64,000 nucleotides of DNA from Pelodera strongyloides (Eukaryota > Nematoda > Chromadorea > Rhabditida > Rhabditidae), in assembly GCA_036852015.1 (NCBI GenBank), contig JAANDG010000216.1, positions 153,328 through 217,327 of the forward strand. The letters are read 5' to 3'. Below the pieces are notes generated by a model. That model worked only from the letters and a program-made list of their open reading frames with translations. It ran no database searches and was not told the DNA's origin. Position numbers and translations under genes: made by a program. Shown here in pieces: positions 11,612 through 22,599 of this stretch. How positions within the stretch are numbered: position 1 is the stretch's first letter; the number at the start of each line of letters is the position of its first letter.

Positions 11612-13233
11612 TTATTCAACGGCTTGTGATCTGAAAACAATTTTTGAGTGATGTGTGCTGTTTTCCTTTGATCCAATCCTAGCAAAATGCGAAGTCTATG
11701 AAGTTTTGAAAGGTATATATTTAAAAGGTACAAAAAAGTATAATAAAAACTTAAAAATTGAAAAAATGAAAAAAGTAAAATAAAAGATACCTTGAAAAAG
11801 AGGCCACCAACGCTGTAGATAGAAGAATGTGCAGAAGGATGAAGACTGTTTCTATGCACAAGCAGATCTCCTCCAGAAGGAGCACGTAATTCTGAAAGAA
11901 TTTTTTTTTCATTTTGAGCTGGAGCGTAGAAGCTACAAAAGCTTTACCATGCTGTACAGTGTACACTAATTTTACTCCGAATAGCGCCTCGGGAACAAAG
12001 AATATCTTGACCGTTCATGGCAAAAAAAAAGGACGACAAAGACGACAAAGACAAAAATTCTAACGTTGGAAAATCTGCTTTTTAATTCCAATAGATATTA
12101 TTTATAATTTTCATATTTATACGCATTTTCATAACCAACTTGAAATAATCCCTCATATACGCAGATTGAGAGTGAGGCGAGTCCGAGAAGTAGTGAAAAG
12201 ACCAAGAAAACTGGTGTTTCGGTCAGGTTTCCCCTGGCACCTAAACAGAGACACCAAGGGAAATTGAATTTTCGTAATTATCCTCCAGAGTACCGAAGAT
12301 GTACAAAATTTTGCTAGCGAAAATACGCTTTTTTGGCAGCCCGCAAAGACACACAAAATTAGTGTTGTAGCAATGGTATACCATACACATCAACTTAACA
12401 CTAAGACTAAAAAGAATGCGAGTGAGCCCACCTACTTAATTTGTATTGAATACAATCCGAGCAAAAAGAGTAGCGTCGTTGGCCCTGTTTAGGTTATTTA
12501 GGTACTCTGCAGCCTGATTTTTTGTTATTTTTGAATTGATATAATTGATGTAAGATTGGATTGATACATTAACAGTTGTTACTTCCTAACATATCTAACT
12601 TGGCACTCACCCCATGCGAGACGTACAAATTCAATCGGTATAAAAATAAGGATGATGATAAATTCCATAATTCGCACATGAAGTGGATAGGGCAGGACGG
12701 CACCTGCAAAAAAAAACAGATAGAAAAATTAACATAGAACAAACTGCTGGAAATAATTTATAACTACTGTTATTAGTTATCGTTTACAGAGACGTACTCA
12801 TACTCATAGAACTACATGGTACTTTTGTATATTTGTATATGTTATTGGCAAGGCATTCGCTTATTATCTCGAACGTGCATATTTAGAGGATACTGTGTTT
12901 CGTCAATAATTTACTACTTGCCCAATCAACCAAGCAACCTTTGGAAAAAAAGTTTAGTTGCCTAATTATTCGCTAGGATAACCTATTACTATTACCAGTG
13001 CAAGATGTTCCATGAAGATGACTCACCTTTGTAGAAGAACAATATAAAAAGTAGGACGGAGAGGAATATGGAATAATACTTGTTGATTGATAAAAGTATT
13101 TGAAATGCCAATGAAGAGCGCTGAAATATGTTACAGCTTACATTGTCTTCGTTATCGTACCTAGGTTGAATCTATAAAAATGTATAACGAAAGTTAAACT
13201 CACAACTTGGGAAAACATTTGCGTTTGAGGCAT
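11612..13233 (-). CDS. mks-2: TMEM216/MKS-2-like ciliary transition-zone membrane protein
   Basis: Six minus-strand exons (13233-13204, 13120-13027, 12703-12611, 12240-12161, 11891-11791, 11630-11612) join in phase to 138 aa; human TMEM216 is close to this length. Four hydrophobic segments are visible, with family landmarks in order: LAFQILLSINKYY, YKGAVLPYP, EFVRLAWGARGNLTE and the NYVLLLEE segment. In animals TMEM216 works with tectonic/B9/MKS proteins at the cilium base as part of the diffusion gate. TMEM80 is the close relative, so orthology to mks-2 rather than TMEM80 is inferred. The start is the only ATG in frame before the first splice. An RFX-type inverted repeat lies 48 bp upstream. 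The poly(A) signal AATAAA overlaps the stop codon. Convergent with the pseudophosphatase gene, divergent from the NADAR gene. Confidence 0.87.
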
Positions 13234-13280
13234 ATCGGTATGGAATTAGCTTGGAGTACGTGCATATTGAATCCACTGGT

Positions 13281-13297
13281 GGTTACCATGGGTAACC
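13281..13297 (-). promoter_or_regulatory. RFX/DAF-19 X-box-like site of mks-2
   Basis: GGTTACCATGGGTAACC consists of half-sites GTTACC and GGTAAC with a 3-nt spacer. The nematode X-box consensus is an imperfect inverted repeat read by the RFX factor DAF-19, usually with a 2-nt spacer, within about 250 bp upstream of ciliary genes. Here it lies 48 bp upstream of the mks-2 start codon, with one extra G relative to the canonical 14-mer. Confidence 0.6.
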
Positions 13298-13359
13298 ATG
13301 CAAAGTATGTATGCATAGGCTCAGCTAGCGAACTCGAAACCAACAGTTCGAGATGAAGG

Positions 13360-13448
13360 TTTATTTCTAAGTTGGATACTAACGTATACAATAAAAGTTA
13401 TTTGTTTATTTCTAAGTTGGATACTAACTTATACAATAAAAGTATTTG
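13360..13448. repeat. Tandem duplication, about 44 bp x 2
   Basis: The segment TTTATTTCTAAGTTGGATAC...AATAAAAGT...ATTTG occurs twice back to back with a few substitutions. Located between the divergent mks-2 and NADAR genes. Confidence 0.7.
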
Positions 13449-13755
13449 AAGTACCCTATTTTATACACAGTCGTCATGTCGAACCGTGAGCTAGGCTATG
13501 CTATATTTGTAGGTTCAAGCAAACCCATAAACTGAAGACAACCGCAATTGATTCAGGCAAATAATCTGCGCTTCACAAAATTGAATAAACTAAAGATTTA
13601 TAAAAAAAAAACGATATTATATGCGAATACACGAATAATGCAGCATAGGTACCGTAGAAATGAAGACAATAACAAAAACCGTGCGTTTTCCAATTCACAG
13701 CGAACGCGCAGAACCTGACAAGGAATCTGGTCCCGCCCATCCCTGCGGGAGTTTA

Positions 13756-14015
13756 TGGGGTTTGCAAGTATGCCAAAAACCGCGAGTTTTCCTTGCAAGT
13801 ATCAATTCGCCAAATCGTGTGCTTTTTACACAACTTTACCGTAACTTTGACACATCCGCACTATAGAAAATCCGCCATCAAAGACATTTTTTGTTGAATA
13901 ATTGGTCCCGTGGCGATCGGTCGTAAAAACTGCCTGTAGATATGCTCGTGTAGTGCCAAGATACGGTAAATTTTTCGATACTTGCAAGGAAAATCGGGCA
14001 TACTTGCAAACCCCA
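13756..14015. repeat. Inverted repeat upstream of the NADAR gene
   Basis: GGGGTTTGCAAGTATGCC and TTTTCCTTGCAAGTATC on the left are matched by GATACTTGCAAGGAAAA and GGCATACTTGCAAACCCC on the right, giving arms of about 40 bp and a 180-bp loop. Probably a MITE relic in the NADAR promoter region. Confidence 0.65.
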
Positions 14016-14130
14016 TTATCCGTTCGTTCGTTCCTGTTTTTTCTTTATTTTATCGTGCTGCTTGTTGAGGTTTGCTCTTTCCCTTTGTGAATAAAGCTTT
14101 CATTTTGTACTGCATTACAGAGCTGCGAAA

Positions 14131-17100
14131 ATGCTGCCGAGCCGCTTTGATGAGGGTAGCTACTCTGCGAAATACTATGGTAGTTCTGGAACCAGTTCAT
14201 ATCCTAGTTGGTTGGGATCGAATACTGATCAGTACGATCCAAGTAATCCCGGCATGGACCCTTATATGAACTCAAGACAGTGGAAGTCCTCTGGAAGTAC
14301 GTGGCGCGCACCCGCCTCATCGGGAACGGGAACTCACTACTCGTTTTTCCCTTCACCTTCTGGCGCCTATCCGACCCCGGTCAGTGACCGTTCCTTACCT
14401 TCTGTTTTATGTCCGTCATTACCTCAATAAGTGGTGTTCATGGTATGCGCCGCAAAGTTACTGGGCGTTACTGGACGTCCAGAACAAATTGACAATGGTT
14501 CAGCAGTCCTGCCTGTCCCATTTTTTGGACCCGCAGAAATCAACTTTCTAATATGCCGTCCATCCATCTTTGGTTCTATGCTAAAAGTCAATACTACTCT
14601 ATGTCAACTGTATCACAAGATGCCAAAACAATCGGAACATCTTTTCGGTTATTGTCAGCTGAATTATGAGCTCTAGCGATGACCCAACACACATAAGTTC
14701 TAATATTTGAGTATTTCTCACCCAGTTCACTTCCGCACACAACTGTACATCGATATTGTGTCGACTACTGCAGCCGCTGCCACTTTGATATTTAATCGGA
14801 GATGCATGGACGGAGACTTTTCAATTTTCTTCAAGAGATTGTCTATTATCTACATCTACTGATCCACTCCCACCTCCTTCCAATGACCAAAGTTGATGCT
14901 TACCCACTTCGTTTCGATTGAACCACGTGAACCACTTTGCTTTGTCGTCGTGCCCACTGCCAGAATCCGCTCTTGCTTTTCATGGCCACTGAGCCGAGCA
15001 CGTTTATCCGATTTCTGCTGAACTGATTTGTCTCATTTTACTTTGCGTGAACCTTGTATATCGTTTATGTTCGTAATTACTGCTCTGTTTCAGGCCACCA
15101 CCTCTTCTTGGAGCATTCCTTCGTCTCGTTCCACCAGGACCAGGGATCGACCAACTCCTAGGGAGCGGAACAACCTTGTGGCCATAAAGACTACTAGTGT
15201 ACGTTTTGTTTCTAGCTCATACCTCATACAGATAGCCAAAAAAGAAGAAAAATTTGGTCTCATAATCAGCGGAGAATTGAACTCCACCTGGAGTGGACTA
15301 TAATTGTGGCCAATTAATTGCGCTTATATGCCAATATAGAAAGTAGGACAGATAGGAATACCGTGCTGACCACGATTAATTAAGCAATTCGAGGTTAGCT
15401 TTATGCACACACAATTTTGACTTTGTCCGAACTGCACTGCACAATTTTTCTGGCAATTTGACTATTTGACACGAAGATAAATAAAGACCAACTAATTTTT
15501 CTGTGCACGTCTTTGTGATGTAATAAATTTTTATTATTATTATAAGATAGTACTCGTGTTTATAATTTTCTTTTACTAGTTGTCGAAATCGACGACTTCG
15601 TCCACAAAGGGCACCACCCGATCCGTCTCTCAGAAGAAGAAGACAGGCGGCAAGTTGGAGTCCACATCGGGTATGGTTTTCTGACAAGAGTTCTCCAGTT
15701 ATCCTTTTTCATTATTTTCATATCTAGTGTCTTGGTGTTTAGAATTGTTTCTTCATTTCTTCCACCCAGTTTTTTTATCCATCAGCTCCATTCGTTCATT
15801 CAAAACCCTAACCCTACAGCGAAACTCAGGAGTTGCGCGCGGCAACAGTTTGGGGGTGTTTCCCGCAAAAGAATTTGATGCGCGCGGAAAAAGTTTTTTT
15901 TTCACCGTCTCTAGTTGCCGTTTTGGTGCGGGAAACACCCCCAAAGCGTTGCTGGAAACACCCCCAAAGCGTTGCCGAAAAGGTGCGGGAAAAGTAGCAA
16001 CTGCAAAGAGAAAGCAGCATGTTGGATTGGAACCTAAAATCTTGTTAAATACTCTCTAAACAGCGCCTTGGACCACTCGGCCACACAATACATGTGAGAC
16101 CAGTGCTTGCGGAAAAATATTAGTACAACAACTGCACTTACGGCAGATCCTCCTAGCGCTTTCAAAAACGTTGCCGAAAGGTGCGGAAATAGTGCGGGGC
16201 GCAACTTGCGCGCCGAACCAAGAAGAGTGTTTCCCGCACCGGATCGGCGCGCATTTTGCGCCCCATTTCTATTCGGCGCGCATTTTGTTTCCCGAAATGG
16301 TGCGGCGCGCAACTCATCGGTTCTCAGTGTTCCGATGAAATTGATAGTAATAGTGTGATATATGATTATTCGTATATATAACTGGAGAAGTGGATATGGT
16401 AGAGCGGTCCAATTGATCCTGTAGAAGTAGGCGTGTAGAGGGGCTCCGGCAGGGGTAGGGTAGGTGAAGTCCGGCGAGGCGAGTCGGGTGGTCTTGGTTC
16501 CAATAAGGTTCTGCTCTTAGGTCTTCCACGGGGGTTTATATTGTTGTTTTAGGAAGCTAATTCTCTAAAACCTAGACATTCTAATTTGTATGTTCTCTGA
16601 AAAGAAATAATACGAATTGGTTAACTGTACGTTACAAATCCTATTACACCCCTTCTCAATTGGAAACCCAATTTAATAAAATATAGTTAATGGAAACTCC
16701 AAAGCGTTCCTAACATGCTTATTTGCGTCTCACCGGCACTGGTGGACTATATCGATCAGGCTGTTGAGTTTTTCGAGTGCTGCGTCGTAGTGGTGGGTCA
16801 TCCTTCTGTTCTGTAGAAGTAACGGATTGAGTTGTAGACGTGCAGGGCGAGCTTCTCTGGGTCTTTGATGTTTGTAAATCATCTCCTATCTTAGTTGGAA
16901 CGTCTACCGGATCGTCGTCCCATACTATCCATTCCGGGTAGCGACGACGCAACTGGTTAGCATGAAGAACCCAGTCTCCCTTAGTCGTATGTACCGTATA
17001 CATCACATGTCCCATTCTTGATACAATTTTACCAGGAATCCACTGCGGCGAACCTCTAAAATTTTCAGCGTAAACAATATCTCCGACGGAATATTCCACC

Positions 17101-20100
17101 TCTTTAGCTCGTTTGTTGAAGTTCTTCTTCATCTGCTCAGGAGCTCGGAAGGAGTGATTACTTTGTTGAGCCAACGTAGAAACAGGTGCTGAATCCACTT
17201 TTCGTTCCTTTTCCAACATCTGTACAGGAGCCGGCAACTTTTCATCCCAATTTAGATCGAATATCATACGTGCAGGTCTTCCAAACATCAGCTCTGCAGG
17301 ACTTACACCTGTAGTAGAATGCGGTGTATGGCGATAACTGGCCAAAAACTTACGTAAGGCAACTTGTTAGGTTGCTTAGGACTAGGACATTCACGAGCAA
17401 AATGACCAAACTTACCACAAACAAAGCAGTTTCGTGATTGTTGCCTGTCGTTGTGTTGTCCGTTCCTTGAGGTTGGTTGACTCCTGCGCTCCTGGTGCTG
17501 TTGGTGAATCGTATAATCTTGCCTTCCTGCCAATTGATCAGAACTTCGCTCCGCGATTTCCACTTTCTGAGCCAATTGCAGTGCCTTGATACCTTCCACT
17601 TCTTCTTCTGCCAACAATCTTTTACGCACTACTTCATCACTCATGCCTCTTATAAACTGCATAGTGAGAATACAATCCTTAACATCTTTAACCTTGTCAA
17701 ATGCGCACTTACCTGCTAGCTGTTCTAGCGACCTGTAGAATTCCTCCAATGATTGACCTGGCTTTTGCTTCTCCTGTAGCAACTCGTGTCGATAAGTGAT
17801 TAACATACGCTTCTTGCAATATCGTTCCTTCAAAATACCAGTCAAATCTTCAAACTTCAATTCCATAGGTTGTTTCGGTGCACACCATGACGATAAAGAC
17901 GTATACGTGTCGATCGATAAAAGTGAGAGCAGCGTCAAAACCTTTTTCTCGTTTGTCGTAACATCCTTCAACATTCAACAGAAACTGAATCGATAATAAC
18001 GCCAACCACATCTCCAAATCCATGTGTGAGGCATCATATTTCTCCAACTTGTTTTCCATAATTTCGCGAGTCCTTATCTTCGAATCCTGTGAACGCCACT
18101 GTGATATATGATTTATTCGTATATATAACTGGAGAAGTGGATATGGTAGAGCGGTCCAATTGATCCTGTAGAAGTAGTCGTGTAGAGGGGCTCCGGCAGG
18201 GGTAGGGTAGGTGAAGTCCTGCGAGGCGAGTCGGGTGGTCTTGGTTCCAATAAGGTTCTGCTCTTAGGTCTTCAGCGGGGGTTTATATTGTTGTTTTAGG
18301 AAGCTAATTCCCTAAAACCTAGACATTCTAATTTGTATGTTCTCTGAAAAGAAATAATACGAATTGGTTAACTGTACGTTACAAATTCCTATTACAAATA
18401 GTATTAGTAAAACAGTAACAGGTATATTTTCAGAAACCGATCTCAAGCCAGAGAGGAAGGGGTTGAAAGCCAGTGCGAGTGGCAGTCAGGGCAGGATAAA
18501 ACCGGCTTCACAGGATTCTCCTAAGAAGGTTTCTTTTTTATTTCATTCCATTTCTTGGAATTGGTGCAACAGTGCAACTTGGGGGCAAAAGTCGCAAACG
18601 CACGCTCTATATCAATTTTCTGAAGCATTTTAAATTTTGTTCTCGGAACTATCAAAATACCGATTTATTGGTTTGGTTTCAATACCCCAACCCGTCTAGC
18701 GCTGGTGTAGAGGTAGAGAATAATTTATCGTTTATAATTTATAATTTATCGTAGATTACAGTAGTGGATATGTGAACGAGTTGTCGATATATCCGCAAAC
18801 GTATGTAATAGGACAACTATTTGTAATTGGCATTGGAATATATTTTACTACGTACGTTGTTTACAGTCGCAGAACCGAGGAGTAAGAAAATCTGGGAAAG
18901 AGTCCCGTGGACGTGAGTTTTGACTTTACCTGTTTTTTTTACTGATTCAGATTCCTAATTCCGCTACACTACGATCTTGAAATTTTGGCGTTGGCCACAT
19001 TACATATTGTTTTATTATTAGTTTAAGGAGTTTGGGTCGAGGTCCCTTGTTTCAGTTCCTTCTAAACTGTCTAAAATACTTTAATTTCGAACTGTCGGGT
19101 TTTGGAAATATTCCTGTTACTAGTTCTGCCCCAATAAGAGAAGGGTATGACTTTATTTTTTTATGTAGGTTGGCGTTGGTTATTATTTTCAATTCTCCAG
19201 GTAAAGGAAAAATGAACGGTTTTGGTGCATTCGGTCCTCGTGGCGGCTATTATGGAGGAAACCGCAAGTTCGGTAACAAGAAGATGTTCAAGAAAAGGGA
19301 CAACCAGCAGGATGACATTCCTGTATGTTTTTTCTTTTTCTAAATGTACTAATAGTAGCTTCGCTGCAAACTAAGCTGGCTTGGTTCGTGAGTATATGAT
19401 AATGTGGGATGTACCTAAGCGGATATAGAAAGTTTGTAATGAAAATGGTTTAGTTTGTGCCGATCCCAGAAGGTGAGCAGTTTACCACGCACACCATCTC
19501 GTTCGATAACGTCCAGTGCTTCCACGGATTCCAAAGCATTTTCACCACACAGCACATGGTAATAAATGAGAAACGCAATTACTGTAATTGTTGTAAATAG
19601 TGGCATTGTTGATAAACAAGTTGCTAGTTGTACTGTTAGTTTTCCCACTCGTCACTGGAAGCTGGAAGTTTGTGTGTTATGTGAGTACTGATGTAGGCGT
19701 TTTAAAATTTAATAATAAGAATACTATAACAGTAATAGTACGATAGTACAGCTTGAGGGAAGAAGTAATACGCTAGGACTAGGAATAGGTAAGAATTTTT
19801 AGTGGTAAAACACTATCACCCACCAACCTCTAAATAAATTTATGAATAATTTACCCTTTACTAGCATCCGCGATTCACCCATGATTCAGGGTTGAAACAT
19901 CGGTTTTTATTCATTGCTACTTTATTTTTAGTTCCCCGTTCTCATTGATGGTAACATTTACGAGAGCGTCGACCACTACTACCAAATCGAGAAGACCAAG
20001 CAGCTGTGCGGCTCAACCAGTGAGAATCTGACAGCAACAGTGAGAGATCAGACCGGAAAGAGGCTCGATGGAAAGGTACCAGATTAATCGCTTATTCATT

Positions 20101-22138
20101 AGTAGATTATTAGTATCGTGGGGAGAAAATCACGTAAAGTGAATTATCGAATTTACCATGATTTCGATGCTAATGTACAATATTGAGATGGTTGTTTACT
20201 CTTCGACTGTGCAACGGATGATGAAATACCGTTTGACAGTTTATTGTTTATTCACTCTTAAAAAACATTCAATAATAATTCTATTCAGATTGGCTTCCGC
20301 TCGCACGAGGAGAAGAGCTTCAGTGCAATTGCAAGGGAGATGATTCGTCTCAATAATGCAAGTTTTAATTTTAGTGCATTGTGCTTTTCTTTATCTGCTT
20401 TTATTGCAGACTTGCAGAACTCAAGTCTTTGACATATTATATTCTCATTGATCACTTTCGTTATTTTAGATTTTTCACTGTATTTCCTTCTCCTTCTTGT
20501 TTCCTTGTTTTTTTTCTTATTCATTAATTGCTCTGTTTAGGTGCCCAAAGAGAAGGTCGAAGAGTGGCGTCATACCAAAGGACTTCAGATTATTCAGGTC
20601 TGTGCCTATTCTAGGATATATATCGCAATCGCAACATTGCTTTGCTATTTTTATTAGTCCAACTGCTTAACAATTACCAAACTTGTTTTTAGAAGGCCCT
20701 TCTGTGCAAAGTGGCTCAGTGCCCCGAGTTCCGTGAGGCTCTTCGTAGTTCTGGCGATAAGATCCTTATTCACTCTTATGCCGGAGATGCTATCTACGGT
20801 TCGGGAACCAGGTATGTGTGCTATTGTGTAGATGTGTAGTATGCATGGCTGGATAATATGTTTCTTTTCCTATATGTGAGTGAAGTTTAATATGTTAGGT
20901 TTGCCCGGTTCGCCGCCTTGCAGCGTTCAGTTTCGTAATGATGGCGAGAATGTAGTCTAGTCAACAATGCTTTTCAGACTTCCGGGAATCAAGAGTTGGT
21001 GTGATGAAATGCAGAAGAACGCGGGGAAACTGATGGTAATTTATTTTTATTTTTCGAATAGAATAGGAATAGTCGGTAAATGATAGTTAACCCTAATGAA
21101 TGATTTTGTGTAGGTACTTACCAGTGCTTTATGGCTAATTTCTGCGTATGTAGGTGGTTGAGTGAAACTACGACCGTACATCTAACTCTAACGTTCGTGC
21201 TCTTGTAGATTCCTCTGAAGTCTCCCCTCGATGAGAATTCGGTGCAACAGTGTCCCGTGGTAGCCAAGGGCCGCAATGTATTGGGAGTGATCATGATGCA
21301 GTTGAGACACAAGGTGGGCAAATTGCAATTTAAAATATTGAAATCGTTTTTTTGCGCTTTTTTATTGACTCTGAACCTAAACAAAAGCGCAAAAAACCTT
21401 GACTCTACTGACGCACAGACGCACGGAGAGGCTCAACTCTTTTTTCAGTTGTTTGAATTGAGTGAAACATCGATGGATAGAAAGCATCCCCTCCTGTTTT
21501 TTTCCTGAACTGTTTTCGGTCAAAAATCGACAGTTTCACACTCACACTTTCATTTGGGATTTGGGACACATTGAGTGTGTTAAAGTCAAGTCTTGCAATC
21601 TATTTACCCTCGGCGAGAAAATATTAGAATTTTTTTTGGTATTTGGGTGGAATTTGGAATTCTCATGCTCATAACTGACTTAACCAAATAAAATGTGTAG
21701 GTGGTCAACGACAATGTGGAAGTGCAAGACATGTCTCTTGTGTTCGATGCGCTGCGAGGAGGTCCCGGACGTGCTGCTGACGCCGATATGGACGACATTG
21801 ATGCCGAGATTAATGGATTTTCCATTGGCGGAGGCAGCATTCAGGTTTGTTTGTTTGTCTTCGGTAAGGAAAGAATGTAGGGGAATGTTTGCAATTTTTT
21901 GCAATTCCGTTTCTCGAAGGTGTGGTAGATAGTGATACGGCATACTCTGTTCACCCTTTTATGATATTTTTTTCCGATCGCTCGTATCTGCTTTGGCAAT
22001 ACGTATTGTGCACATATACTTGACGATAATAATTAAGTGAAATGGAAAAATTATGTGTATGTATAATTGTATCGTGAATTTTTACTTGACTATATTTGAG
22101 GAGGGTTTTATTTTCAGCCACCTATTGGCACTATCTAA
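14131..22138 (+). CDS. NADAR-domain (DUF1768/YbiA-like) protein, 13 exons
   Basis: Exons 14131-14379, 15094-15198, 15580-15670, 18434-18528, 18867-18912, 19201-19322, 19932-20075, 20289-20357, 20541-20597, 20693-20811, 20978-21035, 21209-21313, 21701-21844 and 22118-22138 (the last only six codons plus stop) join in phase to 474 aa. Residues 1-235 are Ser/Thr/Gly/Lys-rich and probably disordered. Residues about 237-430 form a NADAR domain: FPVLIDGNIYESVDHYYQ, then a W..K helix pair, ILIHSYAGDAIYGSG and GRNVLGVIMMQLR. NADAR proteins hydrolyse N-glycosidic bonds; bacterial members act on riboflavin intermediates or remove ADP-ribose from guanine. The usual Glu of the EHYYQ motif is Asp250. A CAG acceptor 10 nt before the ATG suits spliced-leader addition, and AATAAA occurs at 22562. 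The 20358-20540 intron has a GC donor. (Fourteen coding segments are listed; the two smallest are exons 5 and 14.). Confidence 0.85.
15830..16315. mobile_element. GC-rich palindromic element in NADAR intron
   Basis: GAGTTGCGCGC at the left end is matched by GCGCGCAACTC at the right. The interior repeats GTTTCCCGCA, AACACCCCCAAAGCGTTG and GGCGCGCATTTTG motifs in both orientations, far more GC-rich than its surroundings. ORFs here are by-products of the GC content. It ends 38 bp before the LTR element. Confidence 0.6.
16354..16648 (-). repeat. 3' LTR of the Gypsy element
   Basis: 295 bp; plus-strand ends are TGTGATATATG and CCTATTACA. Differs from the other LTR at a handful of positions, including two 1-bp indels. 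Confidence 0.9.
16719..17345 (-). pseudogene. Integrase C-terminal remnant (Ty3/Gypsy)
   Basis: Begins SYRHTPHSTTGVSPAELMFG, the signature near the end of the Gypsy integrase core, then a chromo/GPY-like tail (VGDIVYAENF, WIPGKIVSRMG) and an Arg/Ser/Thr-rich end. The DDE catalytic core is missing. It follows the gag remnant directly but in a different frame. Confidence 0.8.
17346..17974 (-). pseudogene. Gag remnant with CCHC zinc knuckle
   Basis: An about 210-codon gag reading frame with the retrotransposon-gag pattern (YCKKRMLITYRHEL, QKPGQSLEEFYRSLEQLA) and one zinc knuckle CFVCGKFGHFAREC (CX2CX4HX4C). It may extend upstream in other frames toward the 5' LTR (an overlapping ORF reaches 18059). 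The frame runs out of phase into the integrase remnant at about 17345, which marks the internal deletion. Confidence 0.8.
18100..18396 (-). repeat. 5' LTR of the Gypsy element
   Basis: 297 bp, the partner of 16354-16648. Its outer edge abuts AATAG, the right copy of the target duplication. Confidence 0.9.
19415..19606 (-). CDS. Putative secreted peptide ORF, antisense in a NADAR intron
   Basis: A 63-codon ORF on the opposite strand within the 19323-19931 intron. It starts MPLFTTITVIAFLIYYHVLC, a textbook signal peptide with cleavage near Gly21, followed by a 42-residue charged tail (ENALESVEALDVIE...) with single basic sites and no Cys. I chose ATG 19606 because the ORF upstream of it opens only at a GTG. 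No family recognised; a neuropeptide precursor is possible but unproven. Confidence 0.4.
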   Translation of the reverse strand: MPLFTTITVIAFLIYYHVLCGENALESVEALDVIERDGVRGKLLTFWDRHKLNHFHYKLSISA

Positions 22139-22561
22139 CTCGAAGAAGATCCCTAATGGGAGGAGGATGTCTCACGGATTTCGATTCATATTGTACTGCA
22201 TTGTTTTTGCATACTTGTCATCGCTTCTCGTTTAACTTTGGTGTCTATCTCTATATCTGAGCTATTTCGGTAGACCATTGCGGTTCCCTATATCACTTTT
22301 GCACTTTTTACCTTTTGATGTTTTCATGTTGTAGCTTTGCCTTATTTTAAAAGCATCGTTTTGGTTTTCTGCCTGCTGGATTTAGTCCCTTTTATCTGGC
22401 ATGGTAGGTCTCCTTTTGCTTTTGAATTTGTAGACTGCAAGACTACCCATCTTTTTAATGAGTCTCGACGCTGATCCCTCAATGATAACTTATTTTATTT
22501 GCTAACTTATGCATTCCCTTGTTTAGTTTATCTAATCGAATGGGAATATTGTTGTTGTTTT

Positions 22562-22567
22562 AATAAA
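22562..22567 (+). terminator. Poly(A) signal of the NADAR gene
   Basis: AATAAA followed by a T-rich stretch, 424 nt after the NADAR stop codon; no earlier AATAAA lies in the 3' region. Confidence 0.6.
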
Positions 22568-22599
22568 GTTTTTTTAATACTTATTCATAATGTGACCTA

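Larger units (their letters stand above)
16354..18396 (-). mobile_element. Ty3/Gypsy LTR retrotransposon, internally deleted
   Basis: The two LTRs (16354-16648 and 18100-18396) are about 98% alike by eye and run TG...CA. A perfect 5-bp target duplication AATAG flanks the whole. In minus orientation a TGG-initial primer-binding-like site (TGGCGTTCACAGG) follows the 5' LTR, and a purine tract GAGAAGGGG precedes the 3' LTR. The inside keeps a gag end and the C-terminal part of an integrase; protease, RT and RNase H are absent, so it is non-autonomous. It sits in the third NADAR intron, 37 bp before the next exon. Confidence 0.9.

Noticed and set aside
12017..12317. Plus-strand two-exon gene starting MAKKKDDKDDKDK
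   Set aside because: Phase and splice sites fit, but the minus strand of the same segment carries the conserved GNLTE exon of TMEM216 joined in phase to recognisable neighbours; the plus frame is its shadow.
15727..16358. ORFs of 63-110 aa on both strands
   Set aside because: They lie in the GC-rich palindromic element; open frames follow from base composition.
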